DNA from: Pseudanabaenales cyanobacterium
GTDB taxonomy: Bacteria > Cyanobacteriota > Cyanobacteriia > Phormidesmidales > Phormidesmidaceae
Assembly: GCA_022360135.1 (NCBI GenBank)
Contig: JAKSDM010001273.1
Span: 1-12,438, forward strand
Direction of reading: 5' to 3'
DNA length: 12,438 nt
Below, one piece after another: positions 7,127 through 12,438 of the stretch (within the stretch, counting starts at the first letter, position 1; every line of letters begins with the position of its first letter). Made by a program: the position numbers and the translations under genes. Under the pieces are notes generated by a model. The model saw only the letters and a list, made by a program, of their open reading frames with translations, had not been told where the DNA came from and ran no database searches.

Positions 7127-7171
7127 GGGAAAGGTCAAAGAACGAATTTTCAAAGCTTTCCCCAACTTTTT
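7127..7171 (+). terminator. Possible weak intrinsic terminator after the + strand operon
   Basis: GGGAAAG at 7127-7133 pairs perfectly with CTTTCCC at 7156-7162. The loop is 22 bases and the sequence continues CAACTTTTT to 7171. The stem is short and the loop long, so termination would be weak. The position, about 110 bases after the 68-aa ORF and in the gap between convergent genes, fits a terminator. The rest of the 189-base gap shows nothing else convincing. Confidence 0.3.
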
Positions 7172-7209
7172 GGCGCTCTCCATATGTTTGTCTAATCCTG
7201 TATTGGAGG

Positions 7210-9303
7210 TCACACTCCTTGCTGATTGTGTAAAGTCTCAAGATTTTCTCGACATCTAATAGTCCAAGGATGTTCTGTCCCAAAGGATTGTTCCAAAATC
7301 TCTAAAGCCTCTGTGTAAATTAGCTTTGCCTTCTCTAGATTGTCTTGAGCGCTATAGAGCATTGCGAGATTATCCAAACACCTACCAACAGCAGGATGCG
7401 CGTTGCCCAACAGCCGTTTACGCATTGCCAGGGCATCTTGATAGAGCGGTTCGGCCTCACTGTAGCGGCCTTGATAGGAGTAGAGCAACGCCAGATTGTT
7501 GAGGCTTTCGGCCACATCCGGATGCTCATCGCCCAGCAGTCGCTTTCTCATCGCTAGGGCATCTTGATAGAGCGATTCGGCCTCACTGTAGCTGCCTTGA
7601 TAGGAGTAGAGCAACGCCAGATTGTTGAGGCTGGCGGCCACATAGGGATGCTCATCGCCCAACAACCGTTTACGCATTGCCAGGGCATCTTGATAGAGCG
7701 GTTCGGCCTCACTGTAGCGGCCTTGATAGGAGTAGAGCCTTGCCAGACTATTGAGGATGGCGGCCACATAGGGATGCTCGTCGCCCAACAGCCGTTTACG
7801 CATCGCCAGGGCTTTTTGGTAGAAGGGTTCGGCCTCGCTATAGCGGCCTTGATGGAAGTAGAGTCCTGCCAGATTGTTGAGGCTAAGGGCCATATCACGG
7901 TGGTCTCCCTCTAGCAGTTCTTGATAGATCTGATAGGCCTTCTGTAACAGGGGCTCTGCCGAAGAATATTGCCCCCGATCCAGCAGAAATTCTCCAATGC
8001 TGTCAAACAGCTGAGCCACTTCTAAGAATTTACAGGCTGAGGCTTGACAGACCTGGGCTAAGACCTGAGTATGATTGGCCAATCGTCTCAGGAGGGACCA
8101 GTTTTTATAACTATCTTGCTCATCCTCCGGCAAGAGCTGATTGGCCGCCAAGACAGCTCGGTTGAGCCAGAGTTGGCGAGTCTGTTCCATTTCCATGTCT
8201 GCACGGACCACTTCTTGCACCAGGCGATGAATGCTGTAGGTCTGGTCCTCCGGGTCCACTCGAATCAGGGAATAGGTGCAGAGGGGTTCTAACACTTCGT
8301 TGACCACCAAGGGGTCTTCAGCAGCATCCGCCAGCGCCACAGCCAATGCTTCCCCCAGTTGGCTTCCCCCTTGAGTCAACAGTTCAAAGGGAATGGCGTC
8401 GGGGTGGAGAAAGGCGCTGACCTGCAGTAGATCCGCTGACGCTGGAGCGATTTGTTCTACTTCCTGGAAATTTAGGGTCCAAGTCTTAGCTACAGAGTCG
8501 GGATATTTGCCCAGTTTCGGTTTGGATTTCTCCAAACGCTTCAGCCTGAATTTTTGGTAACTAACCAGATAGTCCTGGAATCTTGCTTTTTTAGCCACGA
8601 GATACGTGGCCGCTTGCTCCAACGCCAGAGGTAAATAGCCCAGCTCCACCGCCAATTGCTTTGCCGCTTGGATTTCGCCATTCTCTTTTGCAGAGACCTG
8701 GGCAGATAGCTCTCCCCGACCGGATCGTCGCCACAAAAAGGCCAAAGCTTCTTCTGGCTTCAGGATTTCCATCTCCACTGGATAGGCAATCCCTAAATCC
8801 TGGAAATTCTGAGCACGCGATGTGATCAAAAGATGACCTTGAGTGCCTTTCGACTCAAAGATGGGCTTAAAGGATTTAATCAACGCCAGTTGGTCTGCGT
8901 TGTCAAAAATCAGCAGCCAGTTCGGGTGTCGCGTCAACCACAGCTTAACGGCTTGCACCACGTTATTCTGGTCTGGATCATCCTTCTGGGGCAAATCTAG
9001 TAGCTGGGCGATCGCCACAAACCCGCTACTCAACTCCAAGGTCGTATCTGCCCGGACCCAGAAGACTGCATCGTAATCCGCTCGATAGCGGTAGGCATAT
9101 TCCACTGCAGTTTGAGTCTTGCCAATGCCCCCCAAACCACTAATCGCCTGAATCTGGGACAGCGCAACAGCACAGTCTTGATTCAATTGCTGATGTAAGG
9201 TTTGTAAAACTTCCTCGCGCCCCGTAAAGAATGCATTCCTTTCATACGGTACATTCCAAAGCCCCCTCGATACAGTTTGACTTTCGTTCGAGGGGGCTGT
9301 TAA
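7210..9303 (-). CDS. NB-ARC ATPase with C-terminal TPR repeats (second part of a split TIR-NB-ARC-TPR protein)
   Basis: The frame is open from 9333 down to TGA 7210-7212. There is no ATG, GTG or TTG before TTG 9186, yet the conserved block LWNVPYERNAFFTGREEVL (codons from about 9261) lies upstream of that TTG, so 9186 is not a credible start. The NTPase motifs (numbered from TTG 9186) are P-loop GLGGIGKT at 17-24, Walker B LLIFDNAD at 91-98, LLITSR at 119-124 and LGYLPLALE at 182-190. A helical region follows, then kinesin-light-chain-type TPRs of 42 residues from about 400 to 650. The STAND/NB-ARC plus TPR layout, with a TIR frame just upstream, is that of bacterial NLR-like sensors: TPRs recognise a trigger, NB-ARC oligomerises and the TIR domain acts. 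The trigger is unknown. Entry by a -1 frameshift at 9303 is the favoured model. Confidence 0.85.
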   Translation of the reverse strand, partial: LTAPSNESQTVSRGLWNVPYERNAFFTGREEVLQTLHQQLNQDCAVALSQIQAISGLGGIGKTQTAVEYAYRYRADYDAVFWVRADTTLELSSGFVAIAQLLDLPQKDDPDQNNVVQAVKLWLTRHPNWLLIFDNADQLALIKSFKPIFESKGTQGHLLITSRAQNFQDLGIAYPVEMEILKPEEALAFLWRRSGRGELSAQVSAKENGEIQAAKQLAVELGYLPLALEQAATYLVAKKARFQDYLVSYQKFRLKRLEKSKPKLGKYPDSVAKTWTLNFQEVEQIAPASADLLQVSAFLHPDAIPFELLTQGGSQLGEALAVALADAAEDPLVVNEVLEPLCTYSLIRVDPEDQTYSIHRLVQEVVRADMEMEQTRQLWLNRAVLAANQLLPEDEQDSYKNWSLLRRLANHTQVLAQVCQASACKFLEVAQLFDSIGEFLLDRGQYSSAEPLLQKAYQIYQELLEGDHRDMALSLNNLAGLYFHQGRYSEAEPFYQKALAMRKRLLGDEHPYVAAILNSLARLYSYQGRYSEAEPLYQDALAMRKRLLGDEHPYVAASLNNLALLYSYQGSYSEAESLYQDALAMRKRLLGDEHPDVAESLNNLALLYSYQGRYSEAEPLYQDALAMRKRLLGNAHPAVGRCLDNLAMLYSAQDNLEKAKLIYTEALEILEQSFGTEHPWTIRCRENLETLHNQQGV
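7415..7918 (-). repeat. Four tandem 126-bp units encoding 42-residue TPRs
   Basis: Units lie at 7415-7540, 7541-7666, 7667-7792 and 7793-7918. Units 1 and 3 are identical over 72 bases (7415-7486 and 7667-7738), and units 1-3 are very similar throughout. Unit 4 has diverged more. Each encodes a TPR with the framework LYQDALAMRKRLLG, DEHP, LNNLALLYSYQG and YSEAE. Near-identity at DNA level, including synonymous positions, points to recent duplication or gene conversion. Open frames antisense to this block are by-products of the repeat. Confidence 0.85.
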
Positions 9304-9309
9304 GGGTTT
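9260..9309 (-). promoter_or_regulatory. Candidate -1 frameshift signal: slippery heptamer, stop codon, perfect hairpin
   Basis: On the - strand, A AAC CCT occupies 9309-9303 in phase with the TIR frame. TAA follows at 9302-9300, and after one more base comes AGCCCCCTCGA (9298-9288). This pairs perfectly with TCGAGGGGGCT (9270-9260) across a 17-base loop, leaving a spacer of 4 bases. A -1 slip on the heptamer reads AAA CCC TTA ACA, exactly the NB-ARC frame. The heptamer has the X XXY YYZ form, but CCC in the second half is not a known efficient shift site and the spacer is short. The same hairpin could be a weak terminator (only TTT follows) or an insertion scar. Confidence 0.45.
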
Positions 9310-9827
9310 ACAGGAACCAATCCCAATAATCGATTAGCAACTGAAACTAGCAATTTGTCTTGTTGAGCCTCTGATAGAGTGTTCAAAGGCTGATTCGGAG
9401 AATTTGCCCCTTGAAAACTTGCTAGGGACAACGTATGAGGCCCATTCTGTGGATCTGGATACTTGAAAATGACCCTATCAAGCACACAAGGCCTCAGAAT
9501 GATAGGCACAATCAAAACGCCTTGCTCTTTTGCTCGTTGGAGCAATATCGGTAGCTCATTGTTGCGGATATATGCTGAATTCAGAAAGGACGGGCTCACC
9601 AGTAGCACCGCAGCCTTGGCATTTTGCAGCGTCGTTTGAATATCTCGATTCCAGGTGCTTCCCATTTCAATCTTTTGGTCAGACCAAATATCTAAGTCCT
9701 GTTGCGAATCAAACGGCCCTAGATGCTCTAGAAGGCGGTCTAGCCAGCGTTTATTTGGGTCGGAACTTTCATTATCCTTGCGGGCATAGCAGATAAAGAT
9801 TTTGGGGCTATGATCAGTTTCCACCAT
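9300..9827 (-). CDS. TIR-domain protein (first part of a split TIR-NB-ARC-TPR protein)
   Basis: 175 residues from ATG 9827; TTG 9851 would add eight and the frame is closed by TGA just before it. Neither start has a clear ribosome binding site. The domain is complete: KIFICYARKD (first strand), RWLDRLLEHLGPF, LDIWSDQKIEMGSTWNRDI, AKAAVLLVSPSFLNSAYI, then NNELP with the glutamate (about residue 91) that is catalytic in NADase-type bacterial TIRs, and GVLIVPIIL. Active TIR effectors cleave NAD+ or make cyclic ADP-ribose signals. The E suggests activity but does not prove it. The stop TAA (9300-9302) lies where related proteins continue into a linker and NB-ARC, so this is best read as the N-terminal part of one gene. 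No convincing promoter was found upstream. Confidence 0.85.
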   Translation of the reverse strand: MVETDHSPKIFICYARKDNESSDPNKRWLDRLLEHLGPFDSQQDLDIWSDQKIEMGSTWNRDIQTTLQNAKAAVLLVSPSFLNSAYIRNNELPILLQRAKEQGVLIVPIILRPCVLDRVIFKYPDPQNGPHTLSLASFQGANSPNQPLNTLSEAQQDKLLVSVANRLLGLVPVNP

Positions 9828-9871
9828 ATGTTTGAGAGTTTCAAAATACAATGGTCATTCAATCCGACGCA

Positions 9872-9916
9872 GAAGTAGCCCCGCCTTTTAGGCGCAGCTG
9901 ACTGCGCTGTTACTTC
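9872..9916. repeat. Palindromic cluster, possible insertion-sequence end
   Basis: GAAGTA (9872-9877) and TACTTC (9911-9916) form outer arms. Inside are two mutually exclusive hairpins: CGCC/GGCG (9882-9885 and 9891-9894) and the perfect GCGCAG-CTGA-CTGCGC (9892-9907). The GCCCCGCC-TTTTA-GGCG core recalls the hairpins at the ends of IS200/IS605 elements in cyanobacteria, recalled from memory only. No tnpA or tnpB is present. It lies 45 bases upstream of the ATG of the TIR gene, so it could also affect that gene's transcript. Confidence 0.3.
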
Positions 9917-10025
9917 CCAATGATAATCGAGGATTGGTTGCTTCAAGGTTGTCTTAAGGTTATTTTTGTCGCAGGGAATGGAGTGGTCGTTTAAATATTC
10001 TTTAGCGACCTTAAAAGGAGAGCGC

Positions 10026-10138
10026 TATAGCAATCCTAAATCAGTCGTGAACTCCATGAAACTGGAAGCCTTTTCAAATTAAGAGTTACTCGGTATTAAA
10101 AAGGCTTTTTAATTTACAAATCATTTAGGATTCTTGTA
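10026..10138. mobile_element. MITE-like element with terminal inverted repeats and TA flanks
   Basis: AATCCTAAAT at 10032-10041 and ATTTAGGATT at 10123-10132 are perfect inverted copies. The match continues inward with about 16 of 20 positions paired. A second nested inverted repeat, AAGCCTTTT (10066-10074) and AAAAGGCTT (10099-10107), lies inside. TA dinucleotides occur just outside both ends, as for IS630/mariner-type target sites. At about 110 bp with no coding capacity it fits a miniature inverted-repeat element, probably mobilised in trans. The rest of 9917-10310 is AT-rich, with the minor palindrome CTTGATCAAG near 10149 and an A/T-run hairpin near 10208, and no gene was seen in it. Confidence 0.5.
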
Positions 10139-10310
10139 TTATCTCCTTGATCAAGAAGGAGCATCGAGCCCTTTCACTGAACTCCTCTTACTGACTAAGT
10201 AAACGTATTTTTTTCTAAAAAATATCACGGAAAATCCAGTGTGATTACCCTGTCTTATTGAATTCTGAAGAGTTTATTCTAAGGTCAAATTCAAGGAGTT
10301 ATTTGGAATC

Positions 10311-10505
10311 ATGAGCGATATCAATAATTGCAAAATAGTTATGCTTGGGCCAACTGGATGTCGATTGCATTTCTAGGATTATTAGACGGTGAGAAAGTCT
10401 TAAATCTATGAAGGTGATTCCAGCGATAAAACTGAACTGCGCATTATAAACTTAGTTACTCAAACACTTCTTCAAAAAAATCTTGAAAATGCTAAAACAA
10501 TCTAA
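10311..10505 (+). pseudogene. Remnant of a P-loop NTPase/GTPase gene
   Basis: AAGGAG at 10293-10298 precedes ATG 10311, which begins MSDINNCKIVMLGPTGC, a typical strand plus Walker A start. The frame then loses the expected GK(S/T) and stops at TAG 10374. A second frame continues IAFLGLLDGEKVLNL up to TGA 10409. The first frame resumes with YEGDSSDKTELRIINLVTQ and ends at TAA 10503. At least two frame changes have destroyed the gene, leaving about 65 codons. The family cannot be named beyond P-loop NTPase. Its end overlaps the start of the next gene. Confidence 0.5.
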
Positions 10506-11190
10506 GAGGCTTACCAAGCTGATTGCCTGTCTAAGTATTGGAGTTCCTTTTACCTTTATTGCTGCTTTCTGGGGAACGCCAAATCAAGCGGCAAATCCTG
10601 GTTTAGGAACACCAAATCAAGCAGTAGCTTCTGTACATACTCTGAGTCAAACGCGACCTTGCCCACAACTGGGGCTTACTTATCTGAGATCATCTGTAAC
10701 TACTCCTGAACAGGCCCAAAATCTGTTGCGAGCATTTCAATATAATACCTTCTTTTCCGCAGTGTACAATCGTGATATTAGACATTGGGTTGCATCACCG
10801 AGCGAGGCTGAGGGCCTTAGCCAGAGGGCTTATCTTAATCCTATATATTATCCATCTGGTTGTACTCTTCCTGCTGTTGCTCGAACTGGTGGGCATCGTA
10901 CTATCCAAGCAGCATTCAGTAGTTTTTTAGGAAATTTTTCGCCACCGATTTCTCACAACAGAGCAACGGATGTAGGATTTGGTTTTTGGCTTTCGTATAA
11001 TGGGGAGACTCAAACAGATTATTTGACAACCAATTGGACGTCAGGGATTAATCAAGATAATTATCCTTGTCACGTTTACAATAATCTTTGGTGTCACTTT
11101 GAGAGAACCACATTAAGGCATGCTCCAGAACAATTGCGGCAGGAGATAAAGTCTTCTCTTGCAAATGAGACTGGATTTTATGTTTATTGA
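10489..11190 (+). CDS. Secreted protein of unknown function, four cysteines
   Basis: 233 residues from ATG 10489 (TTG 10483 would add two); no clear ribosome binding site. The N-terminus KQSKRLTK, then a hydrophobic run LIACLSIGVPFTFIAAFWG, is a Sec-type signal peptide. A short linker with two GTPNQA repeats follows. The mature part has four cysteines (in RPCPQ, SGCTL, YPCHV and LWCHF), fitting two disulfides and an extracytoplasmic location. I recognise no family. A SUKH-like gene starts 27 bases downstream on the same strand, which suggests a secreted effector with its immunity protein, by context only. The stop TGA (11188-11190) is created by a 22-bp duplication; without it the frame would end three codons later as TEQ. 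Codon use is AT-rich, unlike the left part of the window. Confidence 0.7.
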   Translation: MLKQSKRLTKLIACLSIGVPFTFIAAFWGTPNQAANPGLGTPNQAVASVHTLSQTRPCPQLGLTYLRSSVTTPEQAQNLLRAFQYNTFFSAVYNRDIRHWVASPSEAEGLSQRAYLNPIYYPSGCTLPAVARTGGHRTIQAAFSSFLGNFSPPISHNRATDVGFGFWLSYNGETQTDYLTTNWTSGINQDNYPCHVYNNLWCHFERTTLRHAPEQLRQEIKSSLANETGFYVY

Positions 11191-11210
11191 GACTGGATTT
11201 TATGTTTATA
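11167..11210 (+). repeat. 22-bp tandem duplication at the end of the secreted-protein gene
   Basis: Units 11167-11188 and 11189-11210 are identical except for the last base (T or A). The junction makes the TGA stop. Removing one copy would give the ending ETGFYVYTEQ followed by a TGA that overlaps the ATG of the next gene, a classical coupled arrangement. Confidence 0.85.
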
Positions 11211-11217
11211 CAGAACA

Positions 11218-11652
11218 ATGATGGAAAATATATATGTGAAAGGCTTACCTTTACCAGGTAAACTTGTTGAAATGATCTCCTCAGGTCGTTGGCAAGCACC
11301 TAAAAATAAGGATTTGATAAAACGATTAGGTATTAAAGAAGTAGAACTTTTTGCTTTGCTTAACCTAGCAGGAATAAAGAATAACTCTACTCAGTTACGA
11401 AAACTAGCTCAAGATGGATATGGTAAATCCATGGGGCTAGTTTCAGATGGCTCTAAAATTCTTATGACAGGTTATTTAGATCCTACGAAAGCTTTGGTAA
11501 TTGGCGCAACTTATAGTGATGAAATTTTATGTCTAGATTACTCAGATTCCAACAATCCTAGAGTTGTTGCCACAAACGATACTGAACGCGGAACACGTTG
11601 GGTAGTAGTAGCAGAAAAGTTTGAGGAACTAGTTAACCTTCTGGAACTTTAG
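11218..11652 (+). CDS. SMI1/KNR4 (SUKH)-like protein, possible immunity protein
   Basis: 143-144 residues; ATG 11218 and ATG 11221 are adjacent and there is no Shine-Dalgarno, consistent with ancestral coupling to the gene before. The N-terminal half has VEMISSGRWQAPKNKDL. The C-terminal half has KALVIGATYSDEILCLDYSD, then NPRVVATN, then TRWVVVAEKFEELVNLLEL. The order of an IG.. strand, a [I/C]LDYRD-like turn, P.VV and a final W..VA.SFEEF..LL helix is the SUKH pattern. Family members are mostly immunity proteins encoded beside polymorphic or contact-dependent toxins, and some act in other complexes. Recognition is by motif and order from memory. The cognate toxin would be the secreted protein upstream, which is inference. 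Confidence 0.6.
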   Translation: MMENIYVKGLPLPGKLVEMISSGRWQAPKNKDLIKRLGIKEVELFALLNLAGIKNNSTQLRKLAQDGYGKSMGLVSDGSKILMTGYLDPTKALVIGATYSDEILCLDYSDSNNPRVVATNDTERGTRWVVVAEKFEELVNLLEL

Positions 11653-11802
11653 GGTTAGAGTCATCCTCGCAGATGGCCTTCAGGGCCAAGCAGTACAAAG
11701 CCACTGAAACCCTCTGAATGTGGTCATCCGGTCTGTAAATTTCACTGCACATGTACTTATGCGATTTATTAGCGCAGTGATGTGATTGCATTGGAGGCGG
11801 CT

Positions 11803-11828
11803 TGATCGGGTGTTTATTGAGTCGATCA
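11803..11828. terminator. Possible bidirectional hairpin between convergent genes
   Basis: TGATCG (11803-11808) pairs with CGATCA (11823-11828) across 14 bases, and the stem can extend with one bulge. It lies directly after the stop of the - strand gene. No T-run follows on either strand, so a terminator role is weak. The remaining 11653-11800 gap shows only a 5-bp TGGCC/GGCCA hairpin near 11674. Confidence 0.25.
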
Positions 11829-11831
11829 GCA

Positions 11832-12438
11832 TCACAGCTCTAGCTGCCTTTCCCGCTCGTGAGACCGTGGTCGGGTCAGTTGCTTCTCCTTCTGAAAAGC
11901 TGCCCTCGCCGTCTGATTCACATAAACTCGACTCTTTTCCTTACCTTGCGCCTGCGCCATCCACTGTACATAGGGACTCCCCGCCGCCAGCATCAACGCC
12001 ATATCCTTGAACGATTGTCCATCCTCAAACGCCCTTCGACACACCCGATAATCCAATCTGACCGGGTTATCCGCCTCAATACCTTGGCTGTAATGCGCCC
12101 ACATCTGCTGGTAATGTTGTCTTGGGCTTAACTGAGTTGGCTCTTGAGAGTCAGGAGTCAGAAGTAGCGCATCAGGAGTTGGGGATTGGAAATCAGCTTC
12201 CCTGAGATTGATCCGTTGCGCCCTCCTCTTCTCATGATCGAGTGGCAGTGGGTGTTGCCCTTTCGTTGCCTCACCTTCACCTGGAATAGTTCCTAATGCG
12301 CTCGATTGTTCGGGGGATTGCCCTGAATTAGGCTCTCCAACTGTGACAAGTTGTCCAACTTTCTCTCCAAGCGTTCGATTGAGTCGATCAACTGCTGCTG
12401 TAAGCTCAGCTCGGTTTTCAGCCGACTGTTCCAACTGC
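11832..12438 (-). CDS. C-terminal part of a plasmid-type hypothetical protein, running off the window
   Basis: The frame is open to the window edge. TTG 12434 is only the first start codon visible and the codon before it (CAG) continues the frame, so the gene is 5'-incomplete. The visible 200 residues begin with a coiled-coil-like stretch (ENRAELTAAVDRLNRTLGEKV) and continue with a Pro/Gln/Glu-rich disordered region. They end in an ordered helical block: SPRQHYQQMWAHY, NPVRLDYRVCRRAFEDG, ALMLAAGSPYVQWM and SRVYVNQTARAAFQKEKQL. That last block resembles C-terminal modules I associate with cyanobacterial plasmid proteins, including relaxase-type ones; I cannot name it with certainty. Composition matches the left part of the window, not the AT-rich stretch next to it. 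Confidence 0.65.
   Translation of the reverse strand, partial: QLEQSAENRAELTAAVDRLNRTLGEKVGQLVTVGEPNSGQSPEQSSALGTIPGEGEATKGQHPLPLDHEKRRAQRINLREADFQSPTPDALLLTPDSQEPTQLSPRQHYQQMWAHYSQGIEADNPVRLDYRVCRRAFEDGQSFKDMALMLAAGSPYVQWMAQAQGKEKSRVYVNQTARAAFQKEKQLTRPRSHERERQLEL

Noticed and set aside
7048..7233. 61-codon + strand ORF in the gap between the helicase operon and the NLR gene
   Set aside because: No ribosome binding site, unnatural composition, overlaps the end of the NB-ARC/TPR gene and a possible terminator.
7345..7914. Open frames on both strands across the TPR block
   Set aside because: They repeat with the 126-bp period and are by-products of the tandem repeats encoding the TPRs.
9260..9298. 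Perfect hairpin as an intrinsic terminator between TIR and NB-ARC
   Set aside because: Only three T residues follow on the - strand, and the NB-ARC frame has no start of its own downstream. It is kept as a frameshift-signal candidate.
9740..9946. 68-codon - strand ORF starting at TTG 9946
   Set aside because: It overlaps the TIR gene in another frame, runs through the palindromic cluster and has no recognisable protein features.
10440..10450. TATAAA as a promoter -10 box for the secreted-protein gene
   Set aside because: No acceptable -35 element at the right distance was found; in AT-rich DNA a lone TATAAA means little.
10489..10530. LIAC as a lipoprotein lipobox in the secreted protein
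   Set aside because: The cysteine comes only 14 residues in and the hydrophobic stretch lies after it, so a normal signal peptide fits better.

Overview
The window reads as cyanobacterial accessory DNA, most likely from a plasmid or an integrative conjugative element. The cyanobacterial assignment rests on HIP1 octamers (GCGATCGC). Six were found by eye, at 298, 1807, 4073, 4514, 5428 and 9008. It is supported by the gene families present. No rRNA, tRNA, CRISPR array or complete transposase was seen.

Left part (1-7020, + strand): one reading frame stays open from 76 to 6813. It joins an N6-adenine methyltransferase-like segment lacking its N-terminal SAM-binding motif, a strawberry-notch (SNO/DarB-like) helicase, a small domain of unknown function, a calcium-binding-like Asp-rich linker and a DUF3991-Toprim primase-like module. 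This resembles the large 'polyvalent' proteins of phages and conjugative elements. The join between methyltransferase and helicase is suspect. A 174-codon ORF with better coding character lies in another frame at 623-1147, and a strong ribosome binding site precedes an in-frame ATG at 1183. The ancestral layout was therefore probably methyltransferase, small gene, then helicase-primase. A 68-codon ORF follows at 6814.

Middle part (7021-9851, - strand): a TIR / NB-ARC / TPR protein (bacterial NLR-like, probably antiphage defence or signalling) is split into two frames. The TIR frame stops at 9300. The NB-ARC frame has no usable start codon before its conserved WNVP..RN..FTGRE motif. At the junction sit a heptamer of the X XXY YYZ class, the TAA stop and a perfect 11-bp GC-rich hairpin. 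A -1 slip there would give a single protein of about 872 residues. This is either a programmed frameshift or a decayed gene.

Right-centre (9852-11652): a clearly more AT-rich stretch. It holds a palindromic element, a MITE-like inverted repeat, a broken P-loop gene, a secreted protein of unknown function and, immediately downstream, a SMI1/KNR4 (SUKH)-like protein. The last two look like a possible effector/immunity pair. A 22-bp tandem duplication has altered the end of the secreted-protein gene.

Right edge (11832-12438, - strand): the 3' part of a gene for a coiled-coil/disordered protein with a conserved-looking C-terminal block. It runs off the window and has the same base composition as the left part. 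The window therefore looks like mobile-element backbone on both sides of a defence/conflict cargo region.
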